A stretch of 64,000 nt of DNA from Girardinichthys multiradiatus. Taxonomy: Eukaryota; Chordata; Actinopteri; Cyprinodontiformes; Goodeidae. Each line of letters opens with the position of its first letter. Position 1 is the stretch's first letter. The stretch lies in the NCBI RefSeq assembly GCF_021462225.1, contig NC_061800.1:4598501-4662500 (forward strand), read 5' to 3'. The notes below the pieces were generated by a model. The model did not search any database, had not been told where the DNA came from, and worked only from the letters and a program-made list of their open reading frames with translations. A program made the translations under genes and the position numbers. Shown here piece by piece: positions 12,701-24,700 of this stretch.

Positions 12701-15700
12701 CAAAGACATCTCTGCCTGCATCAGCACCTACGCCAAGTCCCGCAGACACACCGATGTAAGTGCACACACAATTTAACAACATGTTTGTTCTGAGGGACCC
12801 GGCTGAGACATAACTTTTGAACAGCTTCCATACAGCTCAGGTTAAGGAGAAAGAACAATTTCAATTTAGCCTATTCTGATTTCTGTTTAGGCACTGCCAA
12901 AGATGGTATATGCATATTATGTTCTATGGCATGTACAGACCCATTCAATAAATAAGAATATTATTGAAAAGTTCCTTTATTTCAGTAACTCATATAAAGT
13001 GAAACACATTATATAGATTCATTACACACACTGGTTTCAAGCTTTTATTTCAGTTCATTATGATGCTTTTCTGCTTATAGAGTTAATGAAGACATGACAT
13101 TTAAGTTTAGAATATTACATTAGAACTATTAAATAAACATCTAAAAACCGTATGTTTAATACCTGCTTAAATGTTGTCATTTTTAAAAGGTACTTTTAAT
13201 CTGACAAAAAAGCCTCATCGGAAAGTGTATTCTAATTTATTAAATGTGACTGTATGTACCGGGCTGACCAACTGCAGGAAAGTAACAGGCAAATAAGGAT
13301 CTAGAGAAAAGACAAACACAATAAAACTTAACAACACCCAAGGATGTGCTTTAGATACAGTGGAGCATCAATAGGAGTGAGTGGAGGTGGTTTAGGCATT
13401 TGATCAGGAGGCATCCAAATGGGAGTAGACCCCAAAGAAGATCCAGAACTCACTGGGGGGACTACACACAGTATATCCTGGCTAAACTGGGGATACCTTG
13501 GGATCCTTGGGTGTCGCCAGAGAGAGGGATGACTAGATTTCCCTTCTGGACAGTTTACTCCCCAGACCCAATTTTGGATAACCAGAAGATGGATGAATAA
13601 GTCAGGATATAAATACGCTGATGTTTAGATGCACGACTCAGTGTGTGTTATGAGGACAAACATGGAATTAATGGCTAAAGAAAGGTAGACACAGAGCTTG
13701 TGAAGCGGGGCTGTGAGAGTGACTAGGTGTGTAACAAGGTCTCGTGGATTAAAATGCAGCACTATTTATCATGAAACTGAAATCTGTCAGCATGGGACTT
13801 AGTCTGGTGAAGTATGTAACAACCATTATCATAAGTCATGGATATTGAGTGGAGTGCCTTTGGCTGGACATCCTGGTGTATATATGTTTTAAACTCTTAT
13901 TTTGAAGTAAGAAAGGAAGTTTTTCTATTGTTGCTAGGTTATACTGACAGTCAACTAGGAAAACTGCTTGTTGAGCTGGCTGACTGCCCTTGCAAAAGCA
14001 TAGTTGTTTGAATAGCTGGATACTCTGTAGAAAAAGAAATGGTTACAGAGTGACAGACAAGATACAAACGACGTGTAAGCACTGTGAGAATATAGTAATC
14101 ATTCCCAGTAAAGCTGGCATCTACTTCACAAGATCATAAACTAAAGAGCTATTTCAGTTTTTAATGAGTCTGGACTGCATTTGATCCCCTCTACTTCAAA
14201 ATCTAAAGTACTTTAACTGATCAAACCTGAACTGGGTAATTCTGCACTTAACAGAGATTCTTTTAAACACAGTTTGAGATTTCTGAAATCTTTATTTTGT
14301 GAAAAAATAAAAAGGGAGTTTTTCAAACCTTTTTTGCCATCAGGACCACCTTACACTAAGACAATTTTGAAAAACGTAATAAATTAACTTGTTGAACCTG
14401 GACTGAAATATTGTACACTGTTTAAAACTATTTGTGACCTGTGAAACCTTTATTCTTAACCTTGACAAGAAAAAGTCATTTTTTTGTTAATTATTGTTAA
14501 AATCTGATTTCGGTTTTGTAAACCCAGTATCGATGTATCACTCTGAGACACCTGCAAGTAATGCTTCATTGGATCCAGTGTTGTTGCTATTAGTTACTGT
14601 TGATAGTAATGGCTGAATCTATTTAAGTGGACAATGTCACACGACATGGCTTAATGTTGTAATAATAATTCGGCTGTTAAGTGTTGTCCTGTGAATACCA
14701 GTCCTGTAAAGACAATGGAGAAAAGAGTGAGTCAAGCTCTGGCATTACTGAACAACAAAACTCTGCACACACAATGGAATTAATTCACAGAGTTTCTTTA
14801 AATGCAAGAATTTATTAACGAAAATAATTCAACTCAAAGTCAAACATTTTTCTATCAACAAAGTCTTGACTATACTAGAACAATTAAACTACCAAGCAAC
14901 ATGAAAGAATAAGGAAGACCAGCTATGTACAATAAAAACAAGTGAATTAAAGATGGTTAAAAAACATGACGAAGAGAGTGATGTGACATTACCATTGAGT
15001 ATTATTTATGTTGAGAACCAAGGATTATCTTGAGGAATCTGGAAGTGAGGTTAAATTAGTCTTAGAACTAGCTTAGAACAATAATTGGTATACCGTCAAA
15101 TCACCAGTCATCGTGATATCAGATAAATTATTATTTTATTAAAATAATATTTCAAAGAATGATTTGCTGAATAGAACCCAACCTTCTGGATAACTAATTC
15201 TCAGTGGTGTTTCATTGGCTTTCCTTATTTAGTACAATAATATTTAAAGAAATATTATTAAGGAAATATTAATATTTAAATGTATTTTGAATAAGAACCA
15301 ACAACCTTTGTGGATAAATGATTCTTAATGGTGTTTAATTAGCTATAATATTTAGTAAAATAATATTTAAGGAGTTATTATTTCCTACATTGGAAGCTAA
15401 CAAACTTTCTGGATGAATAATTCTCAACTGGCCCTCACTTGATGACGAGGAAGCCTACAGAATCATAAGATGGCGGCGAGTCATGTGTTACTCCTGACTT
15501 GACTGGCGTTAGCCGTTAGCGGTTTCATCGCTGGCGTCCCAACACTGGCGTCCCAACACTCTTCAAGTTGGTAATGGTACTGTTGTTTCGAAAGGGTTTA
15601 AATGCTTAAAGCTGTTAAAAAATGTGTTGACTGCATGACAGCAGGCAAAAATGTTTTTTTAACCACTAGGTAACAAAACAGAATAACCACCCTAATCATT

Positions 15701-18700
15701 AGGCTGTACATCCTTATCAATAGACCCAGCTTCTTTGCTGTGGCAGTAATATGATTTCATATAATAACAGATAATTATCCCAGTGTTTTACCAAGGTAAA
15801 TGAGATGCCAATTTGGTTTATTGTAACTCTGTTATATCAACACAGCTCACATGTGAGAAACAAGCCTATAAAGTAATGTGCTTCATTTGTCACTTTAAAA
15901 GCTTTTGTTTGTAAAACCCTAAACATCCAAAGTGCACTGTTTAAATACTGAAATCATTTGGGATGGATTAGGTTTATATCACTTGTGATGTGATCTGCCC
16001 TTGCTGTTTTCCAGGCTATGCAGCATGTTTGGATGGAGGGGAACTCTCCAACAAAGTGTGATCGCTGTCACAGAAGCATCAAGTGCTACCAGGGCCTGAC
16101 GGGCCTGCACTGTGTTTGGTGTCAGATTACGGTAAGTGCACGTCCCTGGCAAACACGAACTCAAAATATCTCGCACTTCAACCTGCAGTCACCAGATTCT
16201 ACTTTAAAAGAGGCGTAATCAGGCATACAGGACTATGAATACTGCCCTCAAATAATGTACTTGTCCTCTTAGATCTCAGTGCTACATTTGATACAGTTGA
16301 TCACAATATTCTCTTAGAAAGGCTGGAATATGCTGTTGGGATCAGGGGAACAGCACTAGGCTGGTTTAAATCTTATTTGTCAGACAGATTCCAGTTTGTT
16401 CATGTAAATGATAAATCATCTTTAAACTCCAGGTTAATTGTAGAGTACCACAGGGTTCAGTACTTGGGCCAATTCTCTTTACTATATATATGCTTCCAAT
16501 AGGTCAAATTATCAGGCAGCATCGGATAAATTTTCACTGTTACACTGATGATACTCAGCTTTACTTATCCATATATCCTGATGAGCCCAACCAGTTAGAT
16601 AGGCTACAAGAATGTCTTGAAAACATAAAAACTTGGATGACTTTACATTTTTTGCTTCTAAATTCAGACAAGACAGAAGTTGTTGTCTTTGGACCGGAGT
16701 CTTTAAAAAAGAAACTGCTTAGTCAATCACTTAACCTGGATGGCATTAAATTGACCTCCGATAATAAAGTAAAAAATCTTGGTGTTATTTTTGACCAGGA
16801 CATGTCATTTAAATCCCATATTAAACAGGTTTCTAGGATTTCCTTCTTTCACCTCCGGAACATTGCCAAAATTAGAAATATCCTATCTAGGAGTGACGCT
16901 GAAAAACTAGTCCATGCATTTGTTACTTCAAGGCTGGACTATTGTAATTCTTTACTATCAGGTTGTCCACAAAATGCAGTTAAAAGCCTTCAGCTGATTC
17001 AGAATGCTGCAGCAAGAGTTCTGATGAAAATTTAAAAGAGAGATCATATTTCCTCTATTTTAGCTTCCCTTCATTGGCTCCCTGTTAAATCTAGAATAGA
17101 ATTTAAAATTCTCCTCCTCACATATAAAGCCTTTAATGATCTAGCTCCATCATACATCAGAGATCTGATTGTTCCATACGTTCCTAATAGAGCAATTTGT
17201 TCTCAGACTGCAGGTTTACTGGTGGTTCCTAGAGTCTCTAGAAGTAGAATGGGAGGCAGATCTTTTAGTCATCGAGCTCCTCTCCTGTGGAACCAGCTCC
17301 CAGTTTTAGTCTGTGAGGCAGACACCCTGTCTACTTTTAAGGCTTAAAACTTCTCTTTTTGATAAAGCTTATAGTTAGAGTAGGTTAGGCTATCTTCCTT
17401 TTTTTTTTACCTCTGCCTTCCTCCCTCCCTGTTGGATGGAGTAAAGGGGAGTCAGGTTTAGCCTAAACCGGCTCAGTTATGGTTGAGGTGCAAACACACC
17501 CTCCATTTCTGCTACCTGTATGACCCCTTCTCTTTTCCAATGGTTATCATCAGTCAGACATAGAGAGGTATCCCCAATCCTTATGGTTTTTAGTATAACA
17601 ACGGCCATCAGTGGGCTCTAGATGGACAAACTTTATCAGTTTATTATTTTACTTAGTGCCCCTACATGTGGCCCGTTCTGGGGTGGCCGGGCTCTGCTAC
17701 TCGGTGGTTTGGTGTGGCCTCCCCGGTGGCCCCGCGCCGTTTCCGACCCTTGGTGGGGTGCCTTGAGACGACATTGTTGTAAATAAGTGCTATATAAATA
17801 AATAAACTGAAACTATCTCTGTAGTTATGCTGCTATAGGCTGCTGGAGGACATAATAACCACTTTCACCCTCTTCGCTACATTCTCACACTACTCTCCAA
17901 TTTTGCATTATTTGCTGTTATTTCAGTTTTTAACTTTATGTTCTCTCTCTTTTCTCCTCCTAGAAGCTACACCTGGCCTGACTATGTGCGTCTACCTGTG
18001 GGGATTGTCCAAGTTTCTGCTGGCAACAACTTAATGCTCACCTTATACAGATGATCCACTTGGCCCTGTCTTTCAGTGTTTAACCCTTTCTCTCTCCTAG
18101 TTATAGCAACTGACTGAACTTCTACTGTGACTAACTCTATCTGCTCTTTTTCAGAGAGAAAACTGGCTCAGAGTTTATCTGTTCTTTCTTTCTAGATGAA
18201 ACAACTAAAGGAGCTACATCCATTAACATTTACTTTTCCTTACCATAGAACTCCTGGATCAGTGCTTCTGTGTTCTTTTTGTGTCTCTGCTCTGTTCTCT
18301 CAAATCCCCAGTCGGTTGTGGCAGATGGCCGTTCACACTGAGCCTGGTTCTGCTGGAGGTTTCTTCCTGTCAAAAGGGAGTTTTTCCTCTCCACTGTCAC
18401 TACATGCATGCTCAGTATGAGGGATTGCTGCAAAGTCAACGCCAGTGACTGTCCACTGTCTCTACATGCTCATCCAGGAGGAATGAATGCTACAAACCTC
18501 TGACTGGATGCAATCTGCTGGGTTTCCTTAGGCAGAAAAAACATTTGGATAAATAACTGAATCTGACTCCAATGTTCAATGGTTAGGATAAATTGGAATG
18601 TATGTACCCGACCTTTGGAATGTTCCATGAGACAACATGTGTTGTGAATTGGCGCTATATAAATAAACTGAATTGAATATTTTAAAAAAGCTCAAAGTAA

Positions 18701-21700
18701 AGTATTGCCTCAGATTCTCATTTGAATTTAGGTCTACACTTTGACTGGGTCATTCTAACATAAGAATATGCTTTGATCTTTTTATAACAAGCATCATAAC
18801 AGTAAATACCATCACAGATGATTTATATGTACAACAGGAATTGGACATTTTCAGTTTATGTCCTGAGAAAAGACGAAAAGAAAATATATACATTTTAATT
18901 ACTGTATTTATACATCCAAATCAAGTTAAGATTTCCAAATTTTTGAAGTTAAGAAAACTGTTCCTAGACAGGGTTGTCTTATATCAGGGTTATTGCACTT
19001 GTTTTCAACAGAAATGGTCGGGCAATTGAATTTAATTTTGATGAATGTCTACTTATTTGTAGCTAAAGCAAATATATCCAGAGAAACCTCATTATTACTA
19101 TATTACCAAAATAAAAATCAATCACCAAATCACATGCACTAAAGGAAAAAATCCAACCTAAAAAAAGATGTGCCAAAGTCAGGGGGTTGTTTTACTGCAA
19201 TCACTCCTCCACAGAGCTGCATTATTTTTATTTGAACTATACCTTCGTGTTTCATAAGTGCTATTGCTTCTTGTTTCCACTAGATGACACTGTTGTCTTT
19301 GACGTGTAAAGGTTGAGGCCAAGCAAACCAAACACCTGTTCTTGTTTCAGTATCCTGCTGAGAAACACAAGTGGAGACCACTTTCATCAGTCCTACATGG
19401 CCTATAAAACAGCCATGCTGTCATTCGGTGTGACCTAATAAGTGTTAACGCAGAATCACAGATGGACGACGCCTACGGTTCTTATGGTTCTTCTTCTCCT
19501 GTCCACCGCAGCTCCATAACAAGTGTGCATCCCATGTGAAGCCCGAGTGTGACGGAGGAGCCCTGAGGGACCACACTCTGCTGCCGTCATACATCTGCCC
19601 CGTTGTCCTGGTGAGATTACTGCTCTCAGACTGTTCACCTGTAGTGCAAGCAATGCAAGAGGGGCAAGAACAACTTGAAATGTTGCTGCAGAGCCGATAA
19701 AATGGATAGCGCTGTTACAGAGCATTATAACACAGGGTTAATCAGTTCAAAGGCTCATGGTTAAATCTTATCAAATATGAACATTTGTTTATCAAGTACT
19801 GATTCTAGTTCATGTTGGTGAAAATAGAAAAATCAAAACTCAGGTTCAGAAGTATAGAAAAAGGGAGAAACAGCAAAGAAGAATGTGCATGTTTCATATT
19901 CTCTCCAGCAGGGGCGCTGTATGACAAAAATTGCAATGCTGTTCTGTGGCCACTCCAATAAATTAAATTCTAATACATTTCTTCTCATTTTGTTGTTTAC
20001 TAAAAAGCATAGAATTAATAAAGACAATGTTTTCCAGGGATCTGAAACAAAGTAAAAACATCACTGAGATGATAGAACATACAAATAGATAAGAATTCAC
20101 TTCTTAGAAGATATAGAAAACTGTTCATGAAGAGGGTGTGAGGAGTCTGAAAATGTTAAACAGGTCCTGTACAGAGGGTAGAGACACTCCAATGAAGTTT
20201 TCAGCTCCCCTTACTATCTTCTTCAGGGCATTCCTGTCTGTCATGTTGCAGCTGGAGTACCAAGCTGAGATGCTGTACATAAACACTCTCAGCCACAGCA
20301 GAATGTTGTGAGGATGCTGGTAGAGAGTGAAGTGTGTCTGTTAAGTGAAGTTTTGTTTCTTAAGAAGGTACAGTCTCTCCTAATGTTTTCCTGAAAAGAT
20401 TTCTTCAAAAATAGGAATTTGTAAAAGCATGCTCGGGACTGAAATCTGGCTTCTTCTGATGTTTCTGGATATTCAATTCAATTCAAAAATACTTTATTAA
20501 TCCCAAAGGGAAATTAAATGTTGTTGTAGTTCATTATGAAGGTTTCTTCAAAGAGCTTGAATGCAACAATGCAAAAATGCAACAGTTTTAAACTGTTCAT
20601 TGTACATTTTCCAAATCAGTCTCCCAATGCTTTCCCTAAATGTTTAAAATATATTAGAATAATGTATTAGAATAATGTATTAGAATAATGTATTAGAATA
20701 ATGTATTAGAATAATGTATTAGAATAATGTATTAGAATGGAAGTGTTTTTGAAAAATACAATGAAATAGAGCTACCATTAGTTTTTGTAGTAATCTATTG
20801 GTTACTTTTTCAAATACCTGAAAAATCTACATTAGTAATTATCCATTACAAATAATGTTTGTTTTATAACATTTTTACTTGTTTTTACTACTTTTTACTA
20901 CTTAAATTTGGATTTATTACAGGACAAACGAAATGTATAAAAATAATTGAACTTTAAAAAAAATATTATATACATAAAGTGCCTGCTCCAGCATGACAGC
21001 GATAAATAAAATGAATCTCCAATTATTTATGTTAGAAAAAAAGCTTGAGTATTCAACATGTCAAGTATGAGACTAAACAGGGAATAAACAGATATATGCC
21101 TCTTTTCAGATATGAGTGCAACTCCAAAGGAAAGTAATATGATTCCTTAAAATTGTCAGGATCTGCCATTTTGGGTTTTGTGTTTGTTTAGTTTCTCAGT
21201 TGGTGTTTCTGTGCTTGTTTACTGTTAGGTTATTTGTTTGTGCTGCATTCTTCTAGTTTATTAGTTTCCCTTTGGCCTAAGACCCCTTTTTTGTAATTAT
21301 TTACCCAATAGCTTGTTCCCCTTAAGATTAGTTGTTATTTCCCAGCCTAGCTCTTTAGTATAGTTCTTCATGTCCCTGCTTTGTCTAGTGTTCCAACCAG
21401 ATTTAGCCTTGTGTTTTATGTTTAGGTTTCCTTTCCCTAGAGTTGTCTTTAGTTTAGTTTAGTTTTCCCCTCCTGTCTCTGTGTTCTCTAGCTTCCGTTT
21501 CTATAGTAACATATTCCCTCAGTTCCCTGCCTCCTGGTCCACACCTGTTTCCTGTTTCCTCTGATTACCTGCCTCCCTGTCTCATTGGTCCATACTCCAC
21601 TTCCCTCAGCTTATAAGCTCTCTAGTTTTCATTGTTCCCCGCTGGTTCCTTACGTTATCAACCCTTGCTATCTTCCCGAGTTTCTCCTTGTGATTTGTTT

Positions 21701-24700
21701 TCTGTTTTGCCTCCTGAGCTTGTGCTTTTGGATAACCTGGCTGTAATCTGCCTGCCTGCCTTCTGTAAGTCCACCTTCAGTTTCTTTATTAAACTTCATC
21801 TACTCACCATGCGGCCTCCTCGCCATGTTCTGCATCCTGGTCCTACATCCAAACCCACAACACTGCCAAAAATATAATAATGTAAATGGTAACAGTGTGG
21901 TCTTCAAAACTTTTTATTTAAAATAAAAATTCAGAGCAAAATAAACTACATTTTCAGTGCACTTTTTTCTACAGGGCTGAACTTAACAGAGTGAACATCT
22001 ACAAAGTGAACTTCTCCGCAGGTAGAGAGACCTGCAGCCAGCAACATCTGAACAGCATTAAACAGACGACTCAGCCATCTGTCGTTATCATTCAGAACCT
22101 TCCTCAAACAGCTCGCTATGAAACTTCTGAACACCTGCCTTTGATTTCATGCTCATTGTTGATTATATATTTGGGCCACGTCCTGTCAAACCTCCTCTTT
22201 CCTCTCCAAATTGAACAATGACAAATGTATTATATGCATATTAACTATCCTATCAGTGGGAATGTCATGCATTAAATCAAGATTCAGACTCCTGCTGACC
22301 CATTTACTATTTCTGCCTGAAAGCTTTGTCAACCACAGTCCAGTTCAAGTCCATTAATTATTTTTTCCAAAGGATCGTCATTATGCAGCAAAGCGCGGGG
22401 AGGGTGATTCCCCTCCCAGCAACAGCCCTGATGATCCCAATCAGACCTTTAAATTTTCTCCTGGAGATGGGCAAGCACTGCAGGTACTTATCTTTACACT
22501 TGCATGCAGTGGTTGGTTGAAGTGAAGGCAAATTGTGGGTTAAATAGCAGAGTATGTGTTTCCTGTTTGCAGATCACCCCTCTCCCAGGAACTCACCCCC
22601 TACTGGTCCTGGTCAACCCTAAGAGTGGAGGGAGACAGGGGGAGCGGTAAGTTTGAGTTCATCACCTGCAGGCCTGCTGCCATGCTCTCCCAGGTTGCGT
22701 TTTACTTGTCAAGGTGCCTTAGATGAAACGTATCAAACAGACTTTATGAGAGCCTTTGACTGTGGAACAAAGTATTTTACTTATCATATATGATACATGC
22801 AAGATGCTGTGGACAATTTGCATAATCTGAACAACAGAGATAAAAGTAAAAGCCTTTTTCTCTTTCTTGTCCTCAGACATTTAAACACATGTACACAAGG
22901 GTTCACTTAATGATGAGTTTCTGCACATTTGTAAAAACAACGATAAGAAACCTTCAAGTGAAAATGATCATTTAAACATTCTATTGAATACTATAAAAAT
23001 GTCAGATGTCAGACTAACCCTAACCCTTAACCAAATACACCATTTGTAGTTTAGTGACTATTTTACTTTGATGGAGATCTTGTAATTTTAAACTATGTAA
23101 ACACATTTAAATAGTATTTCATCTGAAAACATGACTGTTAGGTTAATTTGTCTCTCTCAATTGCCCTTAGGTGTGAATGGGTGTGTACATGGTTGTTTGT
23201 CCTGTGTGTCTCTGTGTTGCCCTGCAATGGACTGGCGACCTGTCCAGGGTGTACTCCACCTCTCGCCAAAGATACCAGCTCCCCTGTGACCCTGTATGGA
23301 AGAAGTGGGTATAGAAAATGGATGGATGGATGGGTGGATGGATGGATAGTATTTCATTTAAATTGCAATTTATTTATCTATTTAATTTAGATTTTTTAAA
23401 ACAGGAAAGATAAAAAAAATCGGGCCTGACTCTTTACAGATACTTGTCAGGGGTGTGGTTCTTGGAGTTGAACCCAAACGCACACAGGCAGGCAGGAGCA
23501 GCACGGAGAGTTGAAAAAGAGATTTAATAAAAATGAAAGCCAAAACAAATTTACAACATGACTTGAGAAGTGGCAGAACAGCATGGCAGGAAACCGGCAT
23601 GGTCCGGGACTGACTAGATGTGAGCAAAACAGTCATTGACAGGCTTGCCATGGCAAACAATATTCTCCATCAAGGAGTAGACAGAACAGAAGAGTGTAAA
23701 TGGAGTGTGACACAGGTGAAAGCAGTGAGGCTGATGAAGCAGGTGGACTGAATGAACCTAATTAAGGCGGCCGTGGCTGAAAATGGAAACAAAACATCAT
23801 GAGAACTAGACAGAGCTAAAATGCACCATAAACAGAATGAATAAAAAGGTACACCAAACAGGAATGAACTAAAGCACCACATGGAAAATAATTAAATATG
23901 AGCATGATCCAAAACAAAACTCAAATATCTACAGATCATGACAGATACTGTTTTTAAGCAGGTTGCTGCTCTGCAGAACATGAAAACACAAACATATCGC
24001 CATCTTTACGTCAGCTAACACAGGACAGAACAGTCACGCAGATATACTCAGATATACTTGAGAGAAGCGGCATTAGGAGGAGGTCACATATAAGTAGCTG
24101 CAGTGATATCTATTCATCAGATAGCGAGCAGGGGACTTGTTTAAAGAGTCTAATGTTGGAATAGTCCTTATGTGCTGTGGGATCTCATTCCAGGCTTTAG
24201 TGAGGACATAGACAAGCCACTCGTGTAAATGCTAGAAATCTGTGTTACATTTGTTGTTATTTGTGTTTGACTCAGACACAGAAAGTTTATACAAGTGGCA
24301 GCTTCATTTCCATTTTGTTTACATTGACAGGACACAGTCTGTTATGTGTTTTTGTACAAGTGAGATTAGATTTACTGTATATAACTTTGGAACTTGGTAA
24401 GGACAGAAACATTTTGTTTTTCATGATATGTAACACTCCATGGGTGATTTTGCTATTTCTTGTAAGTACCAATAATTGGATGCAGGGTGATGAATCAAAT
24501 ATTATACATTACAAACATATTATTTATGTCCAAATTAGACAACACAGGGCAAATCTAAAAAAATAAATAAACCAAAGTCTTGTGTACAGGTCCTTCTCAA
24601 AATATTAGCATATTGTTATAAAGTTCATTATTTTCCATAATGTCATGATGAAAATTTAACATTCATATATTTTAGATTCATTGCACACTAACTGAAATAT

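Noticed and set aside
15532..15559. Retroviral primer-binding site
   Set aside because: Only loosely like a tRNA-Lys complement, duplicated in tandem, and no gag/pol follows; kept only as a speculative part of a finding.
20653..20738. CRISPR-like array
   Set aside because: Contiguous 13-bp units without spacers, in a vertebrate intron.
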